From a virus, in the IMG/VR virus record IMGVR_UViG_3300031669_000179, positions 1 through 29,015 of that record: a stretch of DNA of 29,015 bases. One strand, 5' to 3'. Positions 17,221 to 23,561 of the stretch are shown here, one piece after another. The position numbers were made by a program, and so were the translations under genes. The notes below the pieces were generated by a model. The model made no database searches, was not told the DNA's origin, and saw only the letters and a list, made by a program, of their open reading frames with translations. The first letter of the stretch is position 1, and each line of letters opens with the position of its first letter.

Positions 17221-17245
17221 AGGGGCGGCGCAATGTCGCCCCTTT
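17221..17245 (+). terminator. Weak hairpin terminator after gp32
   Basis: Stem GGGGCG (17222-17227) pairs with CGCCCC (17237-17242), followed by only three T. It probably reduces rather than stops readthrough into uvsX, which has no separate promoter that I can see. Confidence 0.6.
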
Positions 17246-17265
17246 AATAATACTGGAGAATTGAG

Positions 17266-18390
17266 ATGGTAAAACCATTTAACCCCGATAAGTTCCGTAA
17301 GGGAATTACAAAAGCACTTCCAGGAGTGGCGGCAGGATTTCACGATCCTGATACCTGGGTCAGCACAGGCAACTATGTATTAAACTATCTTATCAGTGGA
17401 GACTTTCACAAAGGTATTCCACTAGGTAAGGTTACAGTTTTTGCAGGTGAATCCGGCGCTGGCAAGTCGTACATCGCAGCAGGCAACCTTGTTCGTCACG
17501 CACAGGAACAGGGTATCTTTGTTGTATTGCTTGACTCGGAAAACGCATTGGATGAAAAGTGGCTACAGGCACTAGGCATCGATACAAGTGAAGACAAGCT
17601 TCTTCGCATTGGTGTGTCGATGGTAGACGAAGTTGCTAAGATTTTGTCTGATTTCGTTAAAGACTATAAGGCCGATTTTGGACACCTAGAAGTTGATGAG
17701 CGTCCTAAGGTTATGTTTGTAGTTGATTCGCTAGGCATGCTACTTACGCCAACCGATAGCGATCAGTTTGAAAGAGGCGACATGAAGGGCGATCTAGGTC
17801 GTAAAGCTAAGTCACTCACAGCACTTGTTCGTAACGCAGTTAATCGTATTGCGCAATGGAATATCGGTCTTGTTTGCACGAACCACACATATGCTTCACA
17901 GGATATGTTTGATCCTGACGACAAGATTAGCGGCGGACAGGGCTTCATTTATGCAAGCTCTATCGTAGTTGCTATGCGAAAGTTGAAGTTGAAGCTAGAC
18001 GAAGACGGCAACAAAGTAACTGACGTGAAGGGCATTCGTGCAGCATGTAAGATAATGAAGTCCAGGTATGCGAAACCTTTCGAGACAGTGAAGGTAAATA
18101 TTCCGTATGATACTGGAATGGATCCGTATTCGGGCATGTTTGATATGCTTATGAATATGGAAGTTCTTACAAAAGTCGGCAACAGATACAAGTATGTATC
18201 GCCGGTCGATGGTGAGGAAGTTATCCTGTTCCAGAAAGCTTGGGGTCGAAATGATGACGGCTGTTTAGATCGTGTAATGAAGGAATTTTCGCAGGTTAAG
18301 AAAAATGCGAACTACAACATTGCGGATCATAACGCAGACGACGTCGTTGCTGATACTGAAGTAGAACTAGAGGTAGAAGAGACGGAATAA
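17266..18390 (+). CDS. uvsX: RecA-like recombinase UvsX
   Basis: It forms filaments on ssDNA and drives strand exchange and recombination-dependent replication. Walker A GESGAGKS lies near residues 61-68. 'VVLLDSENALDEKWL' and 'MFVVDSLGML' (Walker B) follow, then 'CTNHTY', a DNA-binding-loop region and 'GGQGFIYASSIVV'. Length is 374 against 391 in T4, with a typical acidic C-terminus ('ADTEVELEVEETE'). Ribosome site TGGAGA at 17253-17258. It lies directly after gp32, and its stop overlaps the next start by 1 nt, forming a recombination operon. Confidence 0.94.
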   Translation: MVKPFNPDKFRKGITKALPGVAAGFHDPDTWVSTGNYVLNYLISGDFHKGIPLGKVTVFAGESGAGKSYIAAGNLVRHAQEQGIFVVLLDSENALDEKWLQALGIDTSEDKLLRIGVSMVDEVAKILSDFVKDYKADFGHLEVDERPKVMFVVDSLGMLLTPTDSDQFERGDMKGDLGRKAKSLTALVRNAVNRIAQWNIGLVCTNHTYASQDMFDPDDKISGGQGFIYASSIVVAMRKLKLKLDEDGNKVTDVKGIRAACKIMKSRYAKPFETVKVNIPYDTGMDPYSGMFDMLMNMEVLTKVGNRYKYVSPVDGEEVILFQKAWGRNDDGCLDRVMKEFSQVKKNANYNIADHNADDVVADTEVELEVEETE

Positions 18391-18515
18391 TGTCAAAAGG
18401 ACATTTTAAAGTAGTATGTAAGGAATGCGGCACTGTAATTAATCAGTGCCGCTGTCCTTCGCCTACAAAACAAACAATACACGACACATGCAACAGGTGT
18501 AAGGAAAAGGAATGA
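18390..18515 (+). CDS. 41-residue cysteine-rich protein, probable small zinc finger
   Basis: The ATG overlaps the UvsX stop (TAATG), and the TGA overlaps the next ATG (ATGA), so both junctions are coupled. Cysteines are arranged as C-x2-C...C-x-C...C-x2-C ('CKECGT', 'QCRC', 'CNRCKEKE'), suggesting one or two zinc sites. The spacing and coupling argue strongly that this short frame is real. Function is unknown, possibly an accessory of the recombination complex. Confidence 0.7.
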   Translation: MSKGHFKVVCKECGTVINQCRCPSPTKQTIHDTCNRCKEKE

Positions 18516-18733
18516 GAGAGGACTTCATAATTGATTTATGGTCTCGTATTAAGCACTTTGTTCCTGCTAAAGATAGGTTAGACGTTGCAGATGCAATTAT
18601 AGCAATCTGTGATGATTACGGTTATGCAGACGGTATAGAAGACCACGCAGACCTGGACAAAGAACTTCACGCCGCAGTAAAAACATACTACGGTGCATAC
18701 GAAGACGATGAGGACGAAGACTATGACTACTAA
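18512..18733 (+). CDS. Small conserved-looking helical protein
   Basis: The 73-residue protein has a helical body ('IIDLWSRIKHFVPAKDRLDVADAIIAICDDYG') and an acidic/aromatic tail (YEDDEDEDYDY). AAAGGA lies 5 nt before the ATG. It resembles short proteins of unknown function common in T4-like phages. It is coupled by overlap to both neighbours in the uvsX-uvsY interval. Confidence 0.7.
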   Translation: MREDFIIDLWSRIKHFVPAKDRLDVADAIIAICDDYGYADGIEDHADLDKELHAAVKTYYGAYEDDEDEDYDY

Positions 18734-19001
18734 AGTCGAAATACTAAAAGAAGTAATTCGCAAGAAAAGCAAGAATCAAACTATAATGGTGCTTGACAGC
18801 ATCCTTGAACACCTTGATGATCAGCTAATCCGAGAAATTACAAATCCAGAAGTGATCACAGAATTACATGCAATGCTTATTGAGTTCCTCGGGGTAAATC
18901 CTCAAGCAATGAAACTTAAGAAGCGAGTTGCACTACGCCATCGCCGCGCGATACTATTTCTTCGTGCTATGAAGGCAGGAGTAATGAAGGTTAAAGATTA
19001 A
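18723..19001 (+). CDS. Small basic helical protein
   Basis: I chose the ATG at 18723 (MTTKVEILKEV), with GAGGA about 9 nt upstream. A longer frame from 18693 would only add sequence that duplicates the acidic tail of the previous gene out of frame. The 92-residue protein is all-helical, and its C-terminal half is strongly basic ('LKKRVALRHRRAILFLRAMKAG'). Its stop overlaps the UvsY-like start (TAATG). No family is recognised. Confidence 0.65.
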   Translation: MTTKVEILKEVIRKKSKNQTIMVLDSILEHLDDQLIREITNPEVITELHAMLIEFLGVNPQAMKLKKRVALRHRRAILFLRAMKAGVMKVKD

Positions 19002-19465
19002 TGGCTGGATGGTATAACAAAGTATCGTCGGACCTATCACACCTACCTGACTGCATCGATCATTTTGACAGCGAGCTAGAGTATGCTAGGAAGACTGACC
19101 TCAATCTTAAGGGCAAGCCTATCGAGCGCCTGTCTGCAGAGATGCCGGGCATTGTTGAGCAGCGATACAATCAGCTACAGGAAATAGAAGCCATACTAGA
19201 GCACATGAACGCAGAGTTGCGTAAAATACGTTCTAAGTGGTTTCGCAAGTATCTGGAAAATTACAACCGAGCGTTAACGGCCCGCGATGCAGAAAAATAT
19301 ATCGACGGCGAAAGCGAAGTTGTAGACATGGCAATGCTTGTTAACGAATTTGCGTTGCTACGCAATCGCTGGATTGGGTTGCACAAAGCGTTAGAGACAA
19401 AAAACTTCCAGATCAACAATATCGTGAAACTACGATGTGCGGGTATGGATGATGCCACAATCTAA
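19001..19465 (+). CDS. uvsY: Probable recombination mediator UvsY
   Basis: The 154-residue protein is close in size to T4 UvsY (137) and lies in the expected uvsX neighbourhood. It is helical, with '[26 protein letters not shown]' followed by '[32 protein letters not shown]'. The order of basic DNA-binding helix, W/ALE helix and 'F-x-I-x-N' segment recalls UvsY. UvsY loads UvsX onto gp32-coated DNA. The identification is by pattern and position, not by strong motif. Confidence 0.55.
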   Translation: MAGWYNKVSSDLSHLPDCIDHFDSELEYARKTDLNLKGKPIERLSAEMPGIVEQRYNQLQEIEAILEHMNAELRKIRSKWFRKYLENYNRALTARDAEKYIDGESEVVDMAMLVNEFALLRNRWIGLHKALETKNFQINNIVKLRCAGMDDATI

Positions 19466-19694
19466 AATTACAGCACAGATGGTAAAAGACTTGCGCAACG
19501 AAACCGGCGCTGGCATGGTAGAGTGCAAGGCGGCTCTTGAAAAATGCAAGGGTGATATTTTGCTCGCAGAAGGCTGGCTGAAATATTATGGGTGCGCTAT
19601 CAACACCTATGACACGCCACACGAAGAGTGGGCAATGACGGGTGCGCAAGCGTGGAAGCGGGCCCTACTCGAAGAGCGCTCTAAGTCTAAGTAG
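19449..19694 (+). CDS. Stand-alone EF-Ts N-terminal (UBA-like) domain protein
   Basis: Two adjacent in-frame ATGs (19449, 19452) are possible, and an upstream GTG is less likely. The frame overlaps the previous gene by 17 nt. Residues 5-45, '[18 protein letters not shown]', then '[25 protein letters not shown]', follow the bacterial EF-Ts N-terminal domain closely (pattern: V-K-x-L-R-x-x-T-G-A-G-M-x-x-C-K-x-A-L...G-D). The EF-Ts core and coiled coil are missing, and a short basic C-terminus replaces them. In EF-Ts this domain contacts EF-Tu. A phage protein that docks on host EF-Tu is my inference. Stop codon is TAG. Confidence 0.75.
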   Translation: MMPQSKITAQMVKDLRNETGAGMVECKAALEKCKGDILLAEGWLKYYGCAINTYDTPHEEWAMTGAQAWKRALLEERSKSK

Positions 19695-19699
19695 CAAAA

Positions 19700-19711
19700 T
19701 CAATGACTTAC
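19700..19711 (+). repeat. TCAAWGACTTAY motif, copy 1
   Basis: Sequence TCAATGACTTAC, just after the EF-Ts-like gene. Copy 2 is inverted 107 nt away, and the shared core extends to 15 nt. Confidence 0.6.
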
Positions 19712-19817
19712 GTCGGTCCTGACGTAACCTCTTGAAATCTAAAGAATTCTTTTTTCAGAAATGTGCATCTTTCTGGGTCTATAACCTGTTGAATCTACTG
19801 GAAATATTAAAATAGTT

Positions 19818-19829
19818 GTAAGTCATTGA
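19818..19829 (-). repeat. TCAAWGACTTAY motif, copy 2 (inverted)
   Basis: Reads TCAATGACTTAC on the minus strand, 20 nt upstream of the promoter at 19849. Confidence 0.6.
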
Positions 19830-19848
19830 TTTCTAAGAGATTTCATAG

Positions 19849-19877
19849 TTGACTTCTGGAAACAATGGCTCTACAAT
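19849..19877 (+). promoter_or_regulatory. Sigma70-type promoter for the AAA+ ATPase
   Basis: TTGACT (19849-19854) and TACAAT (19872-19877) are spaced 17 bp, giving a leader of about 42 nt with the ribosome site AAAGGA at 19913-19918. Confidence 0.75.
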
Positions 19878-19925
19878 TATATTTAACAGTTAGGGCACAC
19901 TAACTTATAGACAAAGGACTTACAC

Positions 19926-21002
19926 ATGACCGCACAAGTAATTATTAAGAATGGCAGCTACCGTAACAACGACGTTACAGGTACGTTTAAACTTGTTAAG
20001 CCTTGGAAGGCTGGCAAGAACGGCGGCTTTGTCACTGTAGTAAATGATGGCTCCCTTGACGGTCCGGAACAGGTCCGCGTTAAGGTTGAGTTCGAGGACG
20101 TTGAGCAGATCGGTGAGCTGGCTGCTACGACACACGGTCCGAACGGCAAGGCAAACGACCTCCCGGAATTTGTTGAGACGGACGAGCAGACGATCGCCCG
20201 AATCGAAAAGACCTTTGCTTACATTGAGACGCTTGCGGCAGCAGCCCAGCGCAACCAGATACGTGGACTGATTATTTCCGGTCCCGCTGGTGTTGGTAAG
20301 TCTTACGGCGTTGAGAAGACGCTGGAGCGCATGAACATGACGCGAGTGCTGAAGGGCTTGCCCGAACGCTACGACCTGATCACAGGTGGTACGTCAGCTA
20401 TTTCACTCTACATCAAGCTTTGGGACAACCGCAAGCCAGGTAACGTTGTCGTATTTGACGACTGTGACACGGCACTGTGGGACGAGCTCCAGTTGAACTT
20501 GCTCAAGGCTGCGATGGACACGAAGAAGAAACGCAAGCTTTGTTGGATGAAAGAGTCGAACGCCCTTAACGGACGTGGCGACGAGGAAGGTGAAAACATT
20601 CCTGAGAGCTTCCACTTTGAAGGCACGATTGTGTTCTTGACGAACATCAAGTTTGACCAGTGTAAGAGCAAGAAGATTGCTGCTCACTTAGAGGCTATCA
20701 TGTCACGTGTTCATTACTTGGACTTGTGTCTCGATACGCGCCGCGAGCAGTTGCTCCGTGTTAAGCAGGTTGTCGCAGCAGGTATGCTTGATGACCGCGA
20801 CCTTAGCACCAAGTTGAAAGACGCTGTTGTCAACTACGTTTACGATAACGTTGACTACTTGAACGAGCTGAGCCTGCGAACTGTACTGAAGGTAGCTGAC
20901 CTGGCTGCAATCGACCCGGATGGCTGGGACGAGGCTGCGGACTTTACGGTACTGTCCCACAAGGGTCGCATCCAGAAGATGATAGCGCAGGATGCAGCAT
21001 AA
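19926..21002 (+). CDS. AAA+ ATPase
   Basis: The 358-residue protein has a nucleotide-binding domain with Walker A GPAGVGKS near residues 119-126 and Walker B 'VVVFDDCD' near 174-181. A sensor-like 'TIVFLTN' lies near 235, followed by a lid with 'MSRVHYLDLCLDTRRE'. The first 110 residues form a separate, beta-rich N-terminal domain. Partner and substrate are unknown; roles in replication or remodelling are possible. It is a self-contained unit with its own promoter and a UUCG terminator. Its third codon positions look richer in G/C (for example CTG, GAG, GGC) than the neighbouring genes, hinting at separate ancestry or high expression. Confidence 0.85.
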   Translation: MTAQVIIKNGSYRNNDVTGTFKLVKPWKAGKNGGFVTVVNDGSLDGPEQVRVKVEFEDVEQIGELAATTHGPNGKANDLPEFVETDEQTIARIEKTFAYIETLAAAAQRNQIRGLIISGPAGVGKSYGVEKTLERMNMTRVLKGLPERYDLITGGTSAISLYIKLWDNRKPGNVVVFDDCDTALWDELQLNLLKAAMDTKKKRKLCWMKESNALNGRGDEEGENIPESFHFEGTIVFLTNIKFDQCKSKKIAAHLEAIMSRVHYLDLCLDTRREQLLRVKQVVAAGMLDDRDLSTKLKDAVVNYVYDNVDYLNELSLRTVLKVADLAAIDPDGWDEAADFTVLSHKGRIQKMIAQDAA

Positions 21003-21023
21003 CTGAACAATGTGTGGTCCATT

Positions 21024-21047
21024 GCCCCTCTTCGGAGGGGCTTTTTT
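21024..21047 (+). terminator. Intrinsic terminator with UUCG tetraloop
   Basis: Perfect stem GCCCCTC (21024-21030) with GAGGGGC (21035-21041), loop TTCG, then six T. Confidence 0.95.
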
Positions 21048-21084
21048 AAACACTAAAAATTTTATTAACGTTGAGGAAACTGAA

Positions 21085-21288
21085 ATGCCAGTATTTGAAT
21101 TTACACAGAGAGAAGTAACGACCCACACCATCGTTGTTCGTGCGGATTCTGAGGAAGAAGCAGCAGAATTTGTCGGCGGTTTGTGCGACGACGAGTTCCC
21201 GAACTCCGAAACAGACTGGGAAGATACTGAGTGCGAAGAAGTTGACGAAGATTCTGATGTTGACGAGGACTTGACTGAGGAAGAATAA
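21085..21288 (+). CDS. Small acidic protein of unknown function
   Basis: The 67-residue protein uses the ATG at 21085 after TTGAGGAAA. The first 35 residues form a beta-alpha unit ('VFEFTQREVTTHTIVVRADSEEEAAEFV'), and the remainder is a nearly pure Asp/Glu tail. It sits between two UUCG terminators, so it is a one-gene unit or depends on readthrough from the ATPase gene. No separate promoter is evident. Confidence 0.7.
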   Translation: MPVFEFTQREVTTHTIVVRADSEEEAAEFVGGLCDDEFPNSETDWEDTECEEVDEDSDVDEDLTEEE

Positions 21289-21310
21289 CAGAACATGCCA
21301 TGCAAGCTCG

Positions 21311-21331
21311 CCGCCCTTCGGGGCGGTTTTT
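21311..21331 (+). terminator. Intrinsic terminator with UUCG tetraloop
   Basis: Perfect stem CCGCCC (21311-21316) with GGGCGG (21321-21326), loop TTCG, then five T. Confidence 0.93.
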
Positions 21332-21343
21332 CTGTACTTGCTT

Positions 21344-21351
21344 GATAAATA
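21344..21351 (+). promoter_or_regulatory. Late promoter box
   Basis: GATAAATA directly after a terminator. An ATG lies exactly 5 nt downstream (21357), the same spacing as at 1376, 12233 and 13838, and opens a 17-codon frame before the next gene. Confidence 0.65.
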
Positions 21352-21356
21352 CATGC

Positions 21357-21410
21357 ATGGGATGGTTTATTATTTTACTAATCCTGATAATTCTATTTTG
21401 GGACACATAG
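21357..21410 (+). CDS. Candidate 17-residue hydrophobic leader peptide
   Basis: The frame reads MGWFIILLILIILFWDT and stops at TAG, 1 nt before the next gene's ATG. It is almost entirely hydrophobic, like a minimal transmembrane helix. The ATG has the 5-nt late-box spacing seen at larger genes. It could be a membrane micropeptide, a leader whose translation couples to the next gene, or chance. No ribosome site is present. Confidence 0.4.
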   Translation: MGWFIILLILIILFWDT

Positions 21411-21411
21411 C

Positions 21412-21861
21412 ATGAGACTCACAGAAATACTAAACGAGGATATCAAGGGACAATTCTACGCAGCACTGAAAGGCAACCAGCCTGTCATCTTAGCGTATGG
21501 CGAAGGTTCTGGAAGGAACTTGGACATCATTGGAGTTCCTGTTACACTCGATCAGTGGGTAAAGACAATGGACATTGCTGTTGGTGGAGGCTATAATGAT
21601 TTTGAGCCTAAGCCCGCTGGCAGAGATTTGAAAGATGCATTACGCGATATTAGCATTTCTCCAGATGAACTAAAGTTCATCCCTGCTCGTGAAGGCAGCG
21701 TAGCATTGTATATTACCGGACCAGAACATTACCTAAGAGAATTAGGCGAATATCTTGACGAAGCCAACTTTGCCCAAGAGATAGATTTATATGCAAACGG
21801 CCGCACCACTCTAAAAGGTGCTACAATTCCTGGACCAGTTTTACGCCTCTGGTGGGACTAA
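21412..21861 (+). CDS. Candidate packaged protein with MRLTEILNE targeting-like peptide
   Basis: The 149-residue protein starts MRLTEILNEDIKG, nearly identical in its first nine residues to the minus-strand protein starting at 25776 (MKITEILNE). LNE fits the gp21 cleavage pattern, though the next residue is Asp. The body is alpha/beta ('QPVILAYGEGSGRNLDIIGVPVTLDQWV'). Function is unknown. The late box upstream supports expression with virion genes, although its neighbours are early genes. Only a weak ribosome site (GGGA) is present, and coupling to the 17-codon frame is possible. Confidence 0.7.
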   Translation: MRLTEILNEDIKGQFYAALKGNQPVILAYGEGSGRNLDIIGVPVTLDQWVKTMDIAVGGGYNDFEPKPAGRDLKDALRDISISPDELKFIPAREGSVALYITGPEHYLRELGEYLDEANFAQEIDLYANGRTTLKGATIPGPVLRLWWD

Positions 21862-21885
21862 ACTCCTTTAACTGAAAACGCAGTT

Positions 21886-21897
21886 TCAAAGACTTAT
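21886..21897 (+). repeat. TCAAWGACTTAY motif, copy 3
   Basis: TCAAAGACTTAT; its last base is the first base of the -35 box at 21897. Confidence 0.6.
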
Positions 21898-21925
21898 TGA
21901 CACTTTCTGTTGATGGTGTTATAAT
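21897..21925 (+). promoter_or_regulatory. Sigma70-type promoter for the winged-helix gene
   Basis: TTGACA (21897-21902) and TATAAT (21920-21925) are spaced 17 bp, a full consensus match, followed by the very strong ribosome site AAGGAGG at 21944-21950. High early expression is expected. Confidence 0.9.
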
Positions 21926-21958
21926 AGTTACTGCAATCGTAAAAAGGAGGACAATAAT

Positions 21959-22225
21959 ATGTCTACAATTACAACAAAGAAAGAGGCTGTTCTAGAAGGC
22001 CTTCGCAATACAGACCGTGGTCTGACAGCGGCACAAATCGAAGCACGTTATGGCGTTGCAAATGTTAGCGCAACAATTAACGATCTACGTTTCGACGGTT
22101 TTGCAATTTACACAAACCACCGCACAGACACAAAGGGTCGCGCTAAGACGTTCTATCGTCTCGGTACACCTTCACGTCGTATCGTGGCAGCAGGCTACAA
22201 GGCTTTGGCTCAAGGCCTAGTCTAA
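21959..22225 (+). CDS. Small winged-helix-type DNA-binding protein
   Basis: The 88-residue protein has a winged-helix layout: 'AVLEGLRNTDRGLTAAQIEARYGV' (helices 1-2), 'ANVSATINDLRFDGFAIYTN' (recognition helix) and a basic beta wing ('RTDTKGRAKTFYRLG'). It probably acts as an early transcription regulator. Consensus promoter, near-perfect ribosome site and dedicated terminator mark a strongly expressed single-gene unit. Which genes it regulates is unknown; the repeated 12-nt motif beside its promoter is a candidate target. Confidence 0.75.
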   Translation: MSTITTKKEAVLEGLRNTDRGLTAAQIEARYGVANVSATINDLRFDGFAIYTNHRTDTKGRAKTFYRLGTPSRRIVAAGYKALAQGLV

Positions 22226-22233
22226 AGCAATTT

Positions 22234-22275
22234 AGCGGGGTGATTTGCGCGTAGTGCGCAATGACCCCCGCTTTC
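22234..22275 (+). terminator. Long hairpin terminator after the winged-helix gene
   Basis: Outer stem AGCGGGG (22234-22240) pairs with CCCCGCT (22266-22272). Inner stem TTGCGC (22245-22250) pairs with GCGCAA (22256-22261). TTT follows. Confidence 0.8.
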
Positions 22276-22322
22276 TAATTTGAGAGCACGCTCGTGGTCT
22301 TTTAGGGCCTAGTCCAATAAAA

Positions 22323-22334
22323 TCAAAGACTTAC
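22323..22334 (+). repeat. TCAAWGACTTAY motif, copy 4
   Basis: TCAAAGACTTAC; a TTATAA element starts 12 nt after it. Confidence 0.6.
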
Positions 22335-22357
22335 GTGCGGGCTGATTTATAAGAAAA

Positions 22358-22369
22358 TCAATGACTTAC
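22358..22369 (+). repeat. TCAAWGACTTAY motif, copy 5
   Basis: TCAATGACTTAC, 8 nt before the ATG at 22378. It occupies the place where a ribosome binding site would be expected. Confidence 0.6.
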
Positions 22370-22377
22370 AGTTTCAC

Positions 22378-22644
22378 ATGGCTAACGTAGTACATTGCAA
22401 ACGAGATAGTTTCGACGTTTATATCGGACGTCCTGGCCCCTGGGGCAACCCGTTTAGCATAGGAGCAGACGGAACACGTGAAGAGGTTGTTGAAAAATAC
22501 GCTGAGTGGTTGCTATCGCAGCCCGATCTAGTCGAAAAGGCTCGGCGTGAATTGAATGGTAAGGTACTTGGATGTTGGTGCGCACCAAAATTGTGCCACG
22601 GTGACATACTAGTACAAATAATAAAAGGTGATAATAATGGATGA
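22378..22644 (+). CDS. DUF4326 family protein
   Basis: The 88-residue protein has the DUF4326 pattern: 'VVHCKRDSFDVYIGRPGPWGNPF' at the start, 'TREEVVEKYAEWL' in the middle, and 'GKVLGCWCAPKLCHGDIL' at the end. The family is common in phages and bacteria and has no established activity; the conserved Cys/His cluster suggests metal binding. No ribosome site is seen, and a repeated 12-nt motif lies 8 nt before the ATG. It overlaps the next gene by 8 nt. Confidence 0.88.
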   Translation: MANVVHCKRDSFDVYIGRPGPWGNPFSIGADGTREEVVEKYAEWLLSQPDLVEKARRELNGKVLGCWCAPKLCHGDILVQIIKGDNNG

Positions 22645-22948
22645 AGTACTCAAATATTTTAAGTATGTATTAGGCGGTGCGTTTGCACTTCAGACACTAG
22701 CAGTATTGATGGGCGGCCATAGCGTATTGCTTGCAATGTTGATTGCAGCAGTATTGGGCTTGGCAGCAGCACGTGAGTTTGATCTTTTGAAAGGAAAGGT
22801 TGAACTATGTGAAGCACATGTCTACAAGCACTTGGAACTAGGTACGCTTTTGTACTGCGATGCAGAACAAGCAACGCACACAGACTATCAGTACCTAGGT
22901 ACAGCTAAGGTTCCTTGCGATAAAGTAGGTCGTTGTAGCCTAGCATAA
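22637..22948 (+). CDS. Small membrane protein of unknown function
   Basis: I chose the ATG at 22637 after AAAGGTGA. The 103-residue protein has two hydrophobic helices (about residues 8-24 and 28-44, 'VLGGAFALQTLAVLMGG' and 'SVLLAMLIAAVLGLAAA'). A soluble tail with three cysteines follows. It is probably in the inner membrane with the tail in the cytoplasm. Coupled by overlap to the DUF4326 gene. No known holin or antiholin family is evident. Confidence 0.7.
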   Translation: MDEVLKYFKYVLGGAFALQTLAVLMGGHSVLLAMLIAAVLGLAAAREFDLLKGKVELCEAHVYKHLELGTLLYCDAEQATHTDYQYLGTAKVPCDKVGRCSLA

Positions 22949-22955
22949 AAGTTTC

Positions 22956-23031
22956 GGCTCGTTAGCTCAGTGGTAGAGCACACGCCTCTAAAACGTATTG
23001 GTCCAGGGTTCGATTCCCTGACGAGCCTCCA
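22956..23031 (+). tRNA. tRNA-like gene with CUA (amber) anticodon
   Basis: It is 76 nt with an encoded CCA. The acceptor GGCTCGT/ACGAGCC pairs 7 of 7, D-stem GCTC/GAGC, and T-stem CAGGG/CCCTG with loop TTCGATT. The anticodon loop reads CTCTAAA (22986-22992), with T33, anticodon CTA and A37, the loop of known amber suppressors. The anticodon stem is poor: CACGC against ACGTA gives three pairs with C-A mismatches at both ends. Discriminator base is T. It may be a functional suppressor or a decaying tRNA. Confidence 0.75.
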
Positions 23032-23048
23032 AACATAGGAAAGTAAGT

Positions 23049-23342
23049 ATGAAGCCTAAAACAACAGATCGACTTAATTATTCACTCGAAGGGTGTGTAG
23101 TTAAGTTTCTGGGGTTAGATGATGTAATCCAGCCAGATGATTTTATACGCGACTTGTATGAAGCAGCCTGGCTCGACGCCGGCTTTGACACAACATATAA
23201 ATCAAAAAACTGGCGCGGAACATTTTGGCATAAAGTAGACAATGATATGCCGGCTTGGGTAGGAAGAACATATCGTGATTTCTTAGAGTTTTGTGAGCAG
23301 GGCGACACTAAAATGATGCACGAGCTTGCAAGGGTAATTTAA
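23049..23342 (+). CDS. Unknown protein between tRNA genes
   Basis: The 97-residue protein follows AGGAAAG 5 nt before the ATG. It has a Trp/Asp-rich alpha/beta sequence ('DFIRDLYEAAWLDAGFDTTY', 'WRGTFWHKVDNDMPAWVGRTYRDFLEF'). I recognise no family. The copied tRNA 5' half begins at the base right after its TAA. Confidence 0.65.
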   Translation: MKPKTTDRLNYSLEGCVVKFLGLDDVIQPDDFIRDLYEAAWLDAGFDTTYKSKNWRGTFWHKVDNDMPAWVGRTYRDFLEFCEQGDTKMMHELARVI

Positions 23343-23374
23343 TGCTGGTGTGCCGTTGGACGGATAAGGGTCTC
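23343..23374 (+). repeat. Duplicated 5' half of a tRNA, copy 1
   Basis: These 32 nt are identical to 23561-23592, the 5' half of the tRNA-like gene at 23562. Identity stops inside the anticodon loop. No 3' half follows, so this copy cannot fold as a tRNA. It now forms the leader of the small Cys-rich frame at 23393. Confidence 0.85.
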
Positions 23375-23392
23375 AAATTATAGGAAATAGAG

Positions 23393-23557
23393 TTGAACAA
23401 AATACCTAAGAAACTTGCAGAACTAATCGAAAAAGGCATGAAATCACCGGGATTCGCCGAAGGATACAAAGCAGCACAAAAAGACGATGATTGGGATTGC
23501 GGTTGTCCGCGCGGCGCAGAGGACGAATGCGTTTCTATAATTTGTCCCCGAAAATAG
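23393..23557 (+). CDS. 54-residue Cys-rich protein between the two tRNA-half copies
   Basis: The start is TTG at 23393, with AGGA at 23382-23385. The N-terminal half is a basic-acidic helix ('KIPKKLAELIEKGMKSPGFAEGYKAAQ'). The C-terminal half has four cysteines ('WDCGCPRGAEDECVSIICPRK'), possibly a metal site. It stops at TAG, 4 nt before the tRNA-like gene whose anticodon loop reads CUA. No family is recognised. The uncommon start and short length keep this tentative. Confidence 0.5.
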   Translation: MNKIPKKLAELIEKGMKSPGFAEGYKAAQKDDDWDCGCPRGAEDECVSIICPRK

Positions 23558-23561
23558 ATTT

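Larger units (their letters stand above)
19695..19925. other. 231-bp gene-free region rich in inverted repeats
   Basis: It contains two oppositely oriented copies of the 12-nt TCAATGACTTAC motif (19700-19711 and 19829-19818). It also holds hairpin TTACGTC/GACGTAA (19708-19714, 19721-19727), palindrome AAAGAATTCTTT (19741-19752), hairpin CAGAAA/TTTCTG (19756-19761, 19770-19775) and a sigma70 promoter at its right end. No open frame is supported. It could be a regulatory hub or a replication origin. Confidence 0.5.
22276..22377. other. Short noncoding interval with hairpin and two motif copies
   Basis: A GC-rich mismatch hairpin ending in TTTT lies near 22284-22303, then two TCAAWGACTTAY copies 35 nt apart, with TTTATAA between them. 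No gene is seen. It is probably the control region of the DUF4326 gene. Confidence 0.45.

Noticed and set aside
18693-18722. Longer start for the basic protein at 18723
   Set aside because: The extra residues (HTKTMRTKT) come from the out-of-frame acidic tail of the previous gene and no ribosome site precedes them.
20703-21305. 200-codon minus-strand frame
   Set aside because: It lies opposite the AAA+ ATPase end and an acidic gene and crosses two genes and a terminator; Ser/Val-rich shadow sequence.
22323-22352. Reading TCAAWGACTTAY as a T4 MotA middle-promoter box
   Set aside because: Only copy 4 has a -10-like element at suitable spacing; the others do not, and the sequence differs from the MotA consensus.
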